DNA of 64,000 nt from Ollibium composti. Lineage in GTDB: Bacteria; Pseudomonadota; Alphaproteobacteria; Rhizobiales; Rhizobiaceae. Below the pieces are notes generated by a model, which was not told where the DNA came from, searched no databases, and saw only the letters and a list, made by a program, of their open reading frames with translations. How positions within the stretch are numbered: the first letter of the stretch is position 1; each line of letters opens with the position of its first letter. The position numbers and the translations under genes were made by a program. Shown here one piece after another: positions 46,838 to 56,085 of the stretch. The stretch covers positions 186,001-250,000 of the forward strand of contig NZ_SSNY01000008.1 in NCBI RefSeq assembly GCF_004801285.1. The letters run 5' to 3'.

Positions 46838-49712
46838 TGAGGCGGTCTCCGGCGGGATCGAGCGCGCAGGGCGCGGTGATCGTCGCGCGGCGCAGCATGC
46901 CCAGATGCTGGATGTCGATCACCTCGCCGTGGCGGGACGCGCCCTGCTCGATCAGCCCCAGCGCGATCGGCCGGCCGAGCGTCGGGCTGAAATAGCTCGA
47001 CGTGACATAGCCGAGGCTGCGCTTGGCACCGCCCGTTCGCTCGATGCCGTGGGCACCGATGCCGAGCGGCGCCTCACCTTCGGCGACGGCGAGCCCGACG
47101 AGCTGCTTGCGGTCGGAACGGGTTCCTTCCTCGGTGAACAGAGACCGGCGGCCGACGAATTCGGTGACGCGCTTCTGGCGCGGCCCGGCGACGCCGAGAT
47201 CGTGCGGCATGGTATTGCCGTCGGTATCCTTGCCGATGATGATGTAACCCTTCTCGGCGCGCAGGATCATCAGCGCCTCCAGCCCGATCGTCACCGCCTC
47301 CAGCGCCCGACCTTCCTGCTGCATGCGCGCCCACAGTGCCTCCGCACAGTCGGCGCGGATGGACACCTCATAGCTGCGATCGCCGGTGAAGGAGACGCGC
47401 GCGATACGGACTTCCTCGCCGCCGAAGCGGCCATTGGTGATCGCCATATGCGGCAGGCTGGCATCGTCCAGCGACGCACCCAGGTCCAGCGCCTCCAACA
47501 GCACCTTCGCGTTCGGTCCGGAGACGGTGAGCGTCGCGTATTGCGCGGTCGCGTTGTGGATGTAGACTGCGTCACGGCCGAAACGATCCTGCCGCCATTC
47601 CTCCAGCCGCGCATGCACGGCGGCGACATGTGAGGACGAGCACGAGACGACGAAGCGGTGCTCGTCGAGGCGCACCAAAATGCCGTCGTCGAACACCACG
47701 CCGTTCTCCGACAGCATGAAGCCGTAACGGCAGCGACCCTGCTTCAGCGTCGACATGGTGTTGTAGTAGATGAAATCGACGAATTCGGCGGCGCGCGGGC
47801 CGATCACCTCTATCTTGCCGAGCGTCGAGCCGTCGAACAGCGCCACCGATTGACGTGCCCGGCGGGCCTCGTCCTGGATGGCGGCGGCGGAACCGCTTCC
47901 TGTCCCGCCATAATAGGCCGGCCGCAGCCAGCCGCCAAATTCGCGGAAGGAAGCGCCCTGCATGCGATGGACGGTGTCCAGCGGCAGGCGGCGCACCGGC
48001 GCCAGCAGCGACTTGCGCTTTGGCCCGACAAGGCTGGTGAAAGGCACGGGCGTGAACGGGGGGCGGTAGGTGGTCGTGCCGACGTCGGGAATGCTGCGCC
48101 CGGTGGCCTCGGCCAGCAGCGCCAGCCCGTTGAGGTTCGAGGTCTTGCCCTGGTCGGTCGCCATGCCGAGCGTCGTGTAGCGCTTCAGATGCTCGACCGA
48201 GATAAAATTCTCGCGCGCCGCCAGTTCGACGTCCTTGGCCGTCACGTCGTTCTGGTAATCGATCCAGACGCGTCCCTTGGCTTTCGGCTTCGGCCATGCG
48301 GCGCTGACGTTGAGGCTCGCTTCCGGCCCGGTGCTTTTCGGCGTGGCCGTCTTGCCGGCGAATTGACCAAGCGCAGCAATGCCGCTTTCCAGAACCTTCG
48401 ACAGCGAAACCTCGCCGACGAGCGCGCCGGCCGTTCCAATGCCCTCGACCTCGGCTCCGGGCACGAAGGCCGCGAGATCGTCGCGCCAGGCGAGCTTGCC
48501 CTTGGCCTGCGAATAGAGATGCACGCTCGGCGTCCAGCCGCCGGACACCAGCACGCAATCGGCGGTAAGCCGCGTGCCGTCGTTCAGCGTCACGCCCTCG
48601 ACCGCGTTGCGGCCGTGTGCAGCTACCACGGCGCGGCCGGAAAGCACCCGCGCCTTGCCGGCGTCGGCGGAAGCAGCGGGCCGGACATCGACCAGCGTCA
48701 CCTCGGCACTAGCCTCGGCCATAACGCTCGCCGCCTCATAGGCACTGTCGTTGTTGGTGGCGACGACGATACGCTCGCCCGCCAGCACCGCATGGCGCTT
48801 CAGATATTGCAGCGCGGCGTCGGCGGACAGGATGCCCGGCAGGTCGTTGTTGGCGAAAGGCAGCGGCCGTTCGATGGCGCCGGTCGCCAGCACGATGCGC
48901 TTCGGCCGCACCCGCCACAGCGTATCGGGCCAACCGTCACCGTGCCGCTGGTTCAGCGCGACCAGATTGTGGTCGTAGACGCCGAAGGCCGTGGTGCTGG
49001 AGAGCAGCGCCAAACCGGCCTTCTCCAGTGCGGCCGCCGTCTCCGCTGCCCATTGCGCGCCCGGCCTGCCGTCGATTTCGCCCGCGCGATGGCGCAGCGA
49101 ACCACCCGGCCGGCTCTGGTCGTCCACCACAAGCACGCTGTGGCCGGCCGCCGCCGCGCTCGCGGCCGCCGCGAGGCCGGCAGGTCCGGCGCCGACGACG
49201 AGGACGTCGCAATGATGGTTGAGCTGGTCCGCCGACCGGCCTTGCACCCAGTCCGGATCGACCGTGCCGAGGCCGGCCATGGCGCGGATGCGCGGCTCGA
49301 AAAGATGCCAGTCCGGCCACATGAAGGTCTTGTAGTAGAACGCAGCCGGGATGAAGCGCGAAAACCGGTCGAGGAAGGCGTTGCGGTCCTGTTCGGCGTC
49401 GGGCGTGGCATTGACGCTGCGCGCGACAAGCCCGTCCCGCACCGGTTCCGTCGTGGCACGCGCGTTCGGCGTGCGGCGGCCATCGCGCTCGACGTCGAGC
49501 AATGCGTTCGGCTCCTCGACGCCGGCGCCCCAGATGCCGCGCGGCCGGTGATACTTGAACGAGCGGCCGACGATGCGCCGGCCGGACGCCAGCAGCGCCG
49601 AAGCGACGGTGTCACCGCCGAAACCCTCGACCGTGCGCCCGTCGAAGGTGAATTTCAGCGGGCGCGAGCGGTCGATCTCGCTGCCACCGTGGGGAAGCCG
49701 CCGGGCGCTCAT
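46830..49712 (-). CDS. soxA: sarcosine oxidase alpha subunit
   Basis: A 960-residue subunit. The N-terminal ferredoxin-like fold (about 20-110, without cluster cysteines) precedes an NAD-binding/flavoprotein region with VVGAGPAGLAAA near 172-183. The C-terminal GcvT-like tetrahydrofolate-binding domain (about 580-950) carries KGYIIIGKDTDG. It binds NAD and transfers the methylene group from the demethylation reaction to tetrahydrofolate. Length is normal for the family. The stop of soxD overlaps its start by four bases. Confidence 0.95.
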   Translation of the reverse strand: MSARRLPHGGSEIDRSRPLKFTFDGRTVEGFGGDTVASALLASGRRIVGRSFKYHRPRGIWGAGVEEPNALLDVERDGRRTPNARATTEPVRDGLVARSVNATPDAEQDRNAFLDRFSRFIPAAFYYKTFMWPDWHLFEPRIRAMAGLGTVDPDWVQGRSADQLNHHCDVLVVGAGPAGLAAAASAAAAGHSVLVVDDQSRPGGSLRHRAGEIDGRPGAQWAAETAAALEKAGLALLSSTTAFGVYDHNLVALNQRHGDGWPDTLWRVRPKRIVLATGAIERPLPFANNDLPGILSADAALQYLKRHAVLAGERIVVATNNDSAYEAASVMAEASAEVTLVDVRPAASADAGKARVLSGRAVVAAHGRNAVEGVTLNDGTRLTADCVLVSGGWTPSVHLYSQAKGKLAWRDDLAAFVPGAEVEGIGTAGALVGEVSLSKVLESGIAALGQFAGKTATPKSTGPEASLNVSAAWPKPKAKGRVWIDYQNDVTAKDVELAARENFISVEHLKRYTTLGMATDQGKTSNLNGLALLAEATGRSIPDVGTTTYRPPFTPVPFTSLVGPKRKSLLAPVRRLPLDTVHRMQGASFREFGGWLRPAYYGGTGSGSAAAIQDEARRARQSVALFDGSTLGKIEVIGPRAAEFVDFIYYNTMSTLKQGRCRYGFMLSENGVVFDDGILVRLDEHRFVVSCSSSHVAAVHARLEEWRQDRFGRDAVYIHNATAQYATLTVSGPNAKVLLEALDLGASLDDASLPHMAITNGRFGGEEVRIARVSFTGDRSYEVSIRADCAEALWARMQQEGRALEAVTIGLEALMILRAEKGYIIIGKDTDGNTMPHDLGVAGPRQKRVTEFVGRRSLFTEEGTRSDRKQLVGLAVAEGEAPLGIGAHGIERTGGAKRSLGYVTSSYFSPTLGRPIALGLIEQGASRHGEVIDIQHLGMLRRATITAPCALDPAGDRLNG

Positions 49713-49978
49713 GGCTGCTGCTCCGCTTCGCCGAGACTCACCGAGCCGGCGACTTTATGGGTGACGGTGTCGCGTTCCATGGCGAAGAACTCGCCGCAGG
49801 TCACGTGCACCCAGATTTCCCTCGTCGCGCCCTTGGGGTTGGCGCGCATGTGGAGATAATCCGCCCAGCGCCCGGCCGGCACCTCGCGTCCGTCGGGCCT
49901 GAGGTTGCCGGCTTCGCCGCCATAGTGGAATTCCGCCTCGTCGCGCGGGCCGCAGAAGGGACAGGGAAAGAGCTGCAT
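49709..49978 (-). CDS. soxD: sarcosine oxidase delta subunit
   Basis: An 89-residue zinc-binding subunit. C6, C9, H58 and C61 are visible; reported SoxD ligands are Cys6, Cys9, His59 and Cys63, so the site is probably intact with a slightly different spacing. It lies between soxB (ten bases away) and soxA (overlap of four bases) in the usual order B-D-A-G. Confidence 0.93.
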   Translation of the reverse strand: MQLFPCPFCGPRDEAEFHYGGEAGNLRPDGREVPAGRWADYLHMRANPKGATREIWVHVTCGEFFAMERDTVTHKVAGSVSLGEAEQQP

Positions 49979-49988
49979 GGGAAAACCG

Positions 49989-51242
49989 TCAGTGCGCGAT
50001 GCCGGAGCCGGCCGCCTCGTCGATCAGGCGACCGGTGGTGAAGCGGTCAAGATCGAAGGGGCGGCTGATGTCGTGATGCTTGCCGGTGGCGAGCAGATGG
50101 GCGAGCAGCGTGCCGCCGGCGGGGATCGCCTTGAAGCCGCCGGTGCCCCAGCCGCAGTTGATGAACAGGCCGGGCAGCGGCGTCTCGCCGATGATCGGCG
50201 AGGAATCCGGCACCACGTCGACGATGCCGGCCCATTGCCGCATCAGCTTCAGCTGGCCGAGCACCGGGAACATGTCGAGCATGCCGGCGAGCACCCCTTC
50301 CAGCACCGGCAGGTTGCCGCGTTGGCCGTAGGAGGGGATGCGGTCGAGCGCGCCGCCGATCACCATCTCGCCCTTGTCCGACTGGCTGACATAGACGCCG
50401 GTGTCGGGTGAGATCACAACCGTGTCGAGGATCGGCTTCACCGGCTCCGACACGCAGGCCTGCAAGGCGTAGGAGTTGACCGGCAGCCGGAAGCCGGCCT
50501 TACCCGCCAGCACCGAGGAATGGCCGGCAACCGCCATGCCGGTGCGCTCGGCCCGCATCGTCCCTCTCGTCGTCGCCACGCCGCGGCAGCGCCCGCCCTC
50601 GATGATGAAGTCGGTGATTTCGCAATTCTGGATGATGTCGACGCCGAGGCGGCTGGCCGCGCGCGCATAACCCCAGGCGACGGCATCGTGGCGGGCGGTG
50701 CCGCCGCTTCTCTGGATGGTGCCGCCGAACACCGGGTAGCGGGCGTCCGGCCCCCAATTGTAGATCGGCACCAGCCGCTTCACCTCCTCCAGCGACAACA
50801 GCTCGGAATCGATGCCGTTGACCTGGATGGCGTTGAGCGTGCGCGCCGCCGTCTCCAGCCCCGTCTCGCTGTGCGCCAGCGTGAGGACGCCTCGCTGCGA
50901 CAGCATGATGTTGTAGTTGAGGTCCGCCGACAGGCCCTTGTAGAGCGAATGCGCCAACCCGTAGATCGCCGCACTTTCGGGATAGAAATAGTTCGAGCGC
51001 ACCACGGTGGTGTTGCGGCCGGTGTTGCCGCCGCCGATCCAGCCCTTCTCCAGCAGCGCGACATTGGTGATGCCGTGGTTCTTCGCCAGATAATAGGCCG
51101 CCGCCAGCCCGTGGCCGCCGCCGCCGATGACGATCGCGTCATAGCGCGCCTTCGGCTCAGGCGAACGCCACGCCGGCTCCCAGCCGGTCTGGCCCGCGAG
51201 CCCCTCCTTGAACAGCGATAGCGCCGAATAACTGCGTGTCAT
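49989..51242 (-). CDS. soxB: sarcosine oxidase beta subunit
   Basis: A 417-residue flavoprotein of the DAO family with the FAD loop IGGGGHGLAAAYYLAKNHG (about 38-56). It carries the sarcosine-oxidising FAD and, in known enzymes, a covalently bound FMN at the interface with SoxA. The C-terminal GWGTGGFKAIPAGG completes the FAD site. First gene of the operon. glyA, often adjacent in other genomes, is not in the window. Confidence 0.95.
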   Translation of the reverse strand: MTRSYSALSLFKEGLAGQTGWEPAWRSPEPKARYDAIVIGGGGHGLAAAYYLAKNHGITNVALLEKGWIGGGNTGRNTTVVRSNYFYPESAAIYGLAHSLYKGLSADLNYNIMLSQRGVLTLAHSETGLETAARTLNAIQVNGIDSELLSLEEVKRLVPIYNWGPDARYPVFGGTIQRSGGTARHDAVAWGYARAASRLGVDIIQNCEITDFIIEGGRCRGVATTRGTMRAERTGMAVAGHSSVLAGKAGFRLPVNSYALQACVSEPVKPILDTVVISPDTGVYVSQSDKGEMVIGGALDRIPSYGQRGNLPVLEGVLAGMLDMFPVLGQLKLMRQWAGIVDVVPDSSPIIGETPLPGLFINCGWGTGGFKAIPAGGTLLAHLLATGKHHDISRPFDLDRFTTGRLIDEAAGSGIAH

Positions 51243-51536
51243 GCCAGGCCTGCGTCCACGCCCGAGTGATGTTTCGCCGACGAGTGGGGCACAAGCAGCG
51301 ATCTTTCCAGCCGAAAAGTTGATCGAAACTAGAATTCATAGACACTTATGTCCAGTCATATATCACCAATGAAACCCTCCCGCTTCTGCGGGAGTGATGG
51401 GCGATCTCGCAAGCTCGATAAAGTACCGGTGCGCAGATCGCGCCTTGCCGGTTGACACGCGCCGCCAGCCGGTCTCCTGTCGCCCCGGACTGACGGGGCT
51501 GGCCGTACCAGCGGCAATTTCGCGGAGTTTTTTGCT
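51243..51536. promoter_or_regulatory. 294-base divergent region between soxB and the carbamoylase gene
   Basis: No gene is seen. It must contain promoters for both divergent units. An AT-richer patch at about 51310-51372 (with TTGATC and TATATCAC) is the most likely promoter location. I could not define an operator. Confidence 0.4.
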
Positions 51537-52796
51537 GTGACACGGTTTTCTGATCCGCAGCGTATCCAGCGCCTGATCGAGGGGCTGGACCGGTTCACCG
51601 CGACGCCCGGCGAGGGAACGACGCGGCTGACCTACAGTCCGGAATTCCGACAGGCCGCCGACTTCCTGCGCGCCGAAATGGAATCCGCAGGCCTCACGGT
51701 GCGCGAGGATGAGGTCGGCAATGTCATCGGCCGGCTGGAGGGCAGCAACCCCGATCTCGCTCCGGTCATGATCGGTTCGCATTTCGATTCCGTCCCCAAC
51801 GGCGGCAAGTTCGATGGACAGGCCGGCGTCGTCGCCGGGATAGAAATCGCGTCCCTGTTCAGGGATCGTGGTCTGATGCCGGAACGGCCGATCGAGTTCA
51901 TCGGCATGATCGAGGAAGAGGGGACACGCTTCGGCGGCGGAATGGTCGCCTCACGCATCCTCGCAGGCCGGCTGGATATGGGAAGCTTCGATGCGCTGGC
52001 CGACGACGACGGCATCACCATGGCAGAGGCAATGGCTAGGTTTGGGCTTGACCCGGCGCAGGCGCATCGTGCGGTGCTGAAGCCGGGTTCCGTCTACGCC
52101 TTCCTCGAACTTCACATCGAGCAGGGTCCGGTGCTGGAGGCACAAGGCGACGACGTCGGCATCGTCGACCGCGTCGTCGGAATGGCCCAGTTGAAGGTGA
52201 CGTTCAGGGGACAGGCGGGGCATGCCGGCACCACGCCGATGAATGCGCGGCGCGATGCCCTGGTCGGTGCGGTGGCAGCGCTGTCCCAGCTACCGGATCT
52301 GGCTTGCGCAATCGGACAGGACGCCGTGCTCACCGTGGGCAAGCTGGAGGTCCATCCCGGCGGCGCGAACGTGATCCCGGATCTCGTGACCTTCACCGTC
52401 GATATCCGCGCTCCGAAAGATGAGGTGGTTCGGACGCTCGTCGAGCGAAGCCGTTCCGTCATCGAGCAAGCGGGCGGGAACGGCCTGACGGTCAAGGTCG
52501 AGGAGCAACTGTTCGTTTCCCCCGTGCTGCTTTCGGTGGAATTGCACAGTACCTTGACACGCCACGCGGGAACCCTGGGCCTGAAAAGCCGGACCATGGT
52601 CAGCGGAGCAGGCCACGACGCGATGATCATGGCTCAATTCGCACCCACCGGCCTCGTCTTCGTGCCCAGCCGCAACGGCATCTCCCACGCCCCCGAAGAA
52701 TGGACGGATTACGAGCAGCTTGCGCGAGGCGTGGACGTGGTCTTCGCAACCGTCTGCGAACTGACCCTGCCGGAAGGACAACGACGGATCGAATAA
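51537..52796 (+). CDS. M20 N-carbamoyl-L-amino-acid hydrolase / allantoate amidohydrolase family
   Basis: A 419-residue zinc enzyme of the hydantoinase/carbamoylase family, which releases ammonia and CO2 from N-carbamoyl compounds. Visible are GSHFDSVPNGGKFDG (metal ligands His and Asp), IEEEGTRFGGG with the catalytic Glu pair, LHIEQGP and SGAGHDAM with a late ligand His. The start appears to be GTG at 51537, with GGAG 10 bases upstream. It is monocistronic and convergent with the SelA-like gene. Carbamoyl-amino acid or ureide use is inferred. Confidence 0.87.
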   Translation: MTRFSDPQRIQRLIEGLDRFTATPGEGTTRLTYSPEFRQAADFLRAEMESAGLTVREDEVGNVIGRLEGSNPDLAPVMIGSHFDSVPNGGKFDGQAGVVAGIEIASLFRDRGLMPERPIEFIGMIEEEGTRFGGGMVASRILAGRLDMGSFDALADDDGITMAEAMARFGLDPAQAHRAVLKPGSVYAFLELHIEQGPVLEAQGDDVGIVDRVVGMAQLKVTFRGQAGHAGTTPMNARRDALVGAVAALSQLPDLACAIGQDAVLTVGKLEVHPGGANVIPDLVTFTVDIRAPKDEVVRTLVERSRSVIEQAGGNGLTVKVEEQLFVSPVLLSVELHSTLTRHAGTLGLKSRTMVSGAGHDAMIMAQFAPTGLVFVPSRNGISHAPEEWTDYEQLARGVDVVFATVCELTLPEGQRRIE

Positions 52797-52838
52797 CGCG
52801 CGAAAGGGTCGGAGGCAGGTTCCCGGCTGCGCCGGTCC

Positions 52839-52942
52839 TAGATCGCCGTGCGTCCATTCGGACGCACAAAGGGCGATCTAAATTATTGGTAGAGCATCGG
52901 AATCACCGAAAACCGGATTCCACTTTTCGGTCCGATGCTCTA
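52839..52942. repeat. RIME-like double palindrome between convergent genes
   Basis: Two large palindromes lie side by side. In the first, TAGATCGCC (52839-52847) pairs with GGCGATCTA (52872-52880), enclosing GTGCGTCC/GGACGCAC. In the second, TAGAGCATCGG (52890-52900) pairs with CCGATGCTCTA (52932-52942), enclosing ACCGAAAA/TTTTCGGT. Size and design match the rhizobial intergenic mosaic element RIME1. The end of the second palindrome forms the stop codon of the SelA-like gene. It may also act as a terminator for both convergent genes. Confidence 0.75.
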
Positions 52943-54154
52943 GTCAGGCCAGGAAAGCGCCGTACGGCTGGTTTTGCGGGGTGTCATCAGCGCGTAGTCT
53001 GGCTTCGGGTTTGCCGTCAGCACGCGCTTGAGGACATTGGCGACGATCTCCGCCTCTCCCTCGTGCAGATTGCAGGGGTCGAGGAAGAAGTGGCCGCGCT
53101 CGACTTCATGGTTGCGCACGATGATCGGCGGCTCCGCCAGCGACAGCGCCTTGGCGAGACCTGCCGCCGAATAGCCCGACTCCGGCGACACGGTGATCTC
53201 GATACGGTCCAGCGGGTTGTCGGTCGGGTCGGGAACGATCTCGGCCCTGATCCCCGGCAGGCCGGTCAGCGTGTCCTGCCACAAATGCAGGGCCTCGCTT
53301 TCGCGGCGCCGGATGCCGGCATGGTCGCGCTTCTCCCACGCTTCGAGTGCCGCGATCACGCCAGCGATGCTTTCCTTGCCGACCTTCATGCCGCGGCCGA
53401 TGCCGCGGTTCTGGAGGAAGGCGGCGCGCACGAGGTCCTTGCGGCCGGCGACGATGCCGGTGGTCGGGCCGCCGAGGAACTTGTGGCCGCTGTAGATGAC
53501 GATGTCGGCGCCGTCGCGCAGAAACCGCTGCAGGTCGTATTCGGAAGCGGCGTCGACGATGACCGGCACGCCAGCGGCGTGGCAGATTTCCGCGAACTCG
53601 GGCAGCGAGAGCATGCCATACTGGACGGTGTGGTGCGACACCACGTAGAGGCCGGCGGCCGTGCGCTCGTTGATCGCATCGGCGACATGGTAGTCGTTGA
53701 CGACGCTGACGGTGCCGGCCTCGACGACCTTGCCGCCGCAAAGCCGGATCGCCTGGTCGATGTTGCCGCCGAAGGAGACCATATGGCCGATCTGCACGAT
53801 CACCTCGTCCTTGAGGCCCGTGGCGAGATCGGGCAGGCGCTCGATCGCCAGAAGATTCGTGCCGGTCATCGCCCCGGCAAGTGCGAGGGAGATGCCGCTG
53901 GCGCAGGAGGCGGTGATGAAGCCTGCCTCGCCGCCCGTCAGCCGGGCGACGACCTTGCTGGCGGCACGATGAAGATCGTCCATCTCGACGAACTGCGGGG
54001 CGATCTCTGCCATCGCCGCGATCGCCTCCGGCACGATGATGGAAGCGCCCAGCGCCGTCATCGTTCCCGACACGTTGATGATCGGCCGCAGCCCGAGACG
54101 CTCCCGGATCGTCTCGTTACTGCCGGTTGCGGCGCTGGCGTTGCGGTTATCCAT
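52940..54154 (-). CDS. SelA-like PLP-dependent enzyme (DgaE/ammonia-lyase group)
   Basis: A 404-residue fold-type I PLP enzyme of the SelA-like superfamily. The PLP lysine is K225 in [10 protein letters not shown], and D201 in VIVDAASE contacts the cofactor. Characterised relatives include D-glucosaminate-6-phosphate ammonia-lyase. The adjacent RidA gene (eight-base overlap) fits an enzyme that releases an unstable enamine. An AAGGAGA ribosome-binding site precedes the ATG at 54154. It is the last gene of an operon with a polar amino acid ABC transporter, so the substrate is probably an amino acid imported by it. Selenocysteine synthase itself is excluded: length and context differ and selB is absent. 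Confidence 0.78.
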   Translation of the reverse strand: MDNRNASAATGSNETIRERLGLRPIINVSGTMTALGASIIVPEAIAAMAEIAPQFVEMDDLHRAASKVVARLTGGEAGFITASCASGISLALAGAMTGTNLLAIERLPDLATGLKDEVIVQIGHMVSFGGNIDQAIRLCGGKVVEAGTVSVVNDYHVADAINERTAAGLYVVSHHTVQYGMLSLPEFAEICHAAGVPVIVDAASEYDLQRFLRDGADIVIYSGHKFLGGPTTGIVAGRKDLVRAAFLQNRGIGRGMKVGKESIAGVIAALEAWEKRDHAGIRRRESEALHLWQDTLTGLPGIRAEIVPDPTDNPLDRIEITVSPESGYSAAGLAKALSLAEPPIIVRNHEVERGHFFLDPCNLHEGEAEIVANVLKRVLTANPKPDYALMTPRKTSRTALSWPD

Positions 54155-54626
54155 GATTGTCTCCTTCGGCGAAAATCTCGACGATCGCCTCGACTTCTAC
54201 GGTAATATTGTTGGGCAGAGAGGCGACGCCGATCGACGAGCGCGCATGCACGCCGGCCTCGCCGAAAACCTCGACAAGGACATCGGAACAGCCGTTGATG
54301 ACCGCCGGGTGCTCGGCGAAGTCGCCGGTGGCGTTGACGAAGCCGAGCAGCTTGACGAACCGCTTGACCCGCGCCAGATCGCCGAGGTGGGCTCTCAGCA
54401 CCGAAAGGATGTTGAGGCCGGTCAGCCGTGCATGCTCGTAGGCCGCCTCGACGGTAACGTCGCGGCCCACCTTGCCTTTTTGAAGAACGCCGTTGCGGTC
54501 GAGCGGCCCCTGCCCGGACACGTAAAGGACGTTGCCGACCTGCAGGACGTTGCGGAACGTCCCGATCGGCGTGGGAACCGGCGGCAGTTGAAGGCCGCGC
54601 GCGGCAATCTGGTCGTTGGCAGGCAT
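54147..54626 (-). CDS. RidA-family enamine/imine deaminase
   Basis: A 159-residue RidA/YjgF-family protein. The family contact [11 protein letters not shown] near residue 130 carries the catalytic Arg, and [11 protein letters not shown] lies near residue 35. It hydrolyses reactive enamine/imine intermediates such as 2-aminoacrylate to keto acids and ammonia. The start at 54626 is chosen because a longer frame overlaps the ABC ATPase gene; no strong ribosome-binding site is seen, so translation may be coupled to the ATPase. Pairing with the PLP enzyme suggests it clears that enzyme's product. Confidence 0.87.
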   Translation of the reverse strand: MPANDQIAARGLQLPPVPTPIGTFRNVLQVGNVLYVSGQGPLDRNGVLQKGKVGRDVTVEAAYEHARLTGLNILSVLRAHLGDLARVKRFVKLLGFVNATGDFAEHPAVINGCSDVLVEVFGEAGVHARSSIGVASLPNNITVEVEAIVEIFAEGDNHG

Positions 54627-54642
54627 GGGCTGACCGTTCGTC

Positions 54643-55431
54643 TTAATGCAAATGACTGGTTCTGAAACGCGACAGGAAGGCATCCAGCCGCTGGTTGGAG
54701 CCGGCTTGCGCCATCAGTTCCTTCGGCGGCCCTTCGGCGGCCACCTTGCCGTCGTCCATGAAGACGATGCGGTGGCTGGCGTCGCGCGCGAAGGCGATCT
54801 CGTGCGTCACCATCAGCATGGTCATGCCTTCCTCGGCGAGCTGGCGCACGACGTCGAGGACCTCGTTGACCAGTTCCGGGTCGAGCGCCGAGGTGATCTC
54901 GTCGAGCAGCAGGATCTTCGGCTCCATGGCGACGGCGCGGGCGATGCCGACCCGCTGTTGCTGGCCGCCGGACAGTTCCGACGGCAGGTTGTCGATGCGG
55001 TGGTCGAGACCGACGCGCTTGAGCCAATGTTCGGCGATCTCGCGCGCTTCCTGCTTCGGCTTGCGGCGCACCTTGGTGAGGCCGAGCATGACATTCTCAG
55101 CCGCCGTCAAATGCGGAAAAAGATTGAAGCTCTGGAACACCATGCCGGTTTCGGCGCGCATGCGGGCAAGGTCGGTCTCGCCGCGCCGCTGGCGGTTGCC
55201 GCCGTCGCGGTAGCCGACTTCCTGCCCGTCGATCCGGATCGAGCCTTCCTCGTAGGTTTCGAGAAAATTGACGCAGCGCAGCAAGGTGGTCTTGCCGCTG
55301 CCGGACGGGCCGATGATCGCGACCGCCTCGCCCTTGTTGACGGCCATGTCGATGCCCTTGAGGATGTTTGCCTGGCCGAAGGACTTGCGCAGATCGTCGA
55401 TCTTGAGAAGCGGCTGCTGGTTTGCGTTCAT
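54643..55431 (-). CDS. polar amino acid ABC transporter, ATP-binding protein
   Basis: A 262-residue GlnQ/HisP-type ATPase. Walker A is GPSGSGKTT, the Q-loop is [11 protein letters not shown], the signature is LSGGQQQR and Walker B is ILLLDEITSALDPE. The usual Walker B DEPTS is replaced by DEITS, a conservative change. It lies between a permease gene (four bases) and RidA. It powers import through the two permeases at 55436-56751. Confidence 0.92.
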   Translation of the reverse strand: MNANQQPLLKIDDLRKSFGQANILKGIDMAVNKGEAVAIIGPSGSGKTTLLRCVNFLETYEEGSIRIDGQEVGYRDGGNRQRRGETDLARMRAETGMVFQSFNLFPHLTAAENVMLGLTKVRRKPKQEAREIAEHWLKRVGLDHRIDNLPSELSGGQQQRVGIARAVAMEPKILLLDEITSALDPELVNEVLDVVRQLAEEGMTMLMVTHEIAFARDASHRIVFMDDGKVAAEGPPKELMAQAGSNQRLDAFLSRFRTSHLH

Positions 55432-55435
55432 GGTC

Positions 55436-56083
55436 TCAGTCCCGGATATAAGCATAGCGCCGTTCCACGAACCGGCTGGTGAGCGAGAGCGAATAGTTGA
55501 TGGCGAAGTAGATGAACGCGCCGAGCAGGTAGAGCGGCATGGCCTCATAGGTGCGGCCGATCACCTCGTTGATCGACTGCATCAGGTCGACGATGCCGAG
55601 CAGCGAGATCAGCGCGCTGCCCTTGACCGCGTCGGTCACGCCGTTGATCCACGGCGGCAGGAAGCGGCGCACGGCCTGCGGAAAGATGACGTAGCGCAGG
55701 CGCTGCACGAAGGTCAGGCCGATGGCCTTGCCGGCCTCCATCTGCCCCTTGGGGATCGAGGAAATGGCGCCCCGCACATATTCGATCACCTGCGCGCCCT
55801 TGAACAGGGTCAGCGCCACCACCCCGGCCCAGAACGCGTTGATGGCGATGCCCAGCGGCGGGAAGCCGTAGTAGACGACGAAGATCAGCACCAGGATCGG
55901 AATGCCGCGGATGCAGTCGCTGAACAGCCTGACCAGCCATTGCACAGTGCGAGGCCCGTAGACCAGCCCGACCCCGAGCACGAGGCCGCCGGCGAGCGAG
56001 AAAACAACCACCAGCGCCGACACCCAAAGGGTGATGAGAAATCCTTGCAGCAGGAACGGCAGGGCATAGAGGATCGTGGCCAT
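55436..56083 (-). CDS. polar amino acid ABC transporter, permease 1
   Basis: A 215-residue HisQ/GlnP-type permease. RGIPILVLIFVVYYG and the coupling loop MEAGKAIGLTFVQRLRYVIF are typical of this family. The ATG at 56083 begins two bases after the stop of the second permease. A longer frame to 56215 overlaps that gene and is rejected. It probably forms a heterodimer with the product of 56086-56751. Confidence 0.9.
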   Translation of the reverse strand: MATILYALPFLLQGFLITLWVSALVVVFSLAGGLVLGVGLVYGPRTVQWLVRLFSDCIRGIPILVLIFVVYYGFPPLGIAINAFWAGVVALTLFKGAQVIEYVRGAISSIPKGQMEAGKAIGLTFVQRLRYVIFPQAVRRFLPPWINGVTDAVKGSALISLLGIVDLMQSINEVIGRTYEAMPLYLLGAFIYFAINYSLSLTSRFVERRYAYIRD

Positions 56084-56085
56084 GC

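Noticed and set aside
46407..49859. Long plus-strand frames opposite soxG and soxA
   Set aside because: Complementary shadows of intact sox genes; no domain, no ribosome-binding site.
52940..54154. Selenocysteine synthase (selA)
   Set aside because: Shorter than SelA and placed in an amino acid transport operon with RidA, with no selB or tRNA-Sec nearby.
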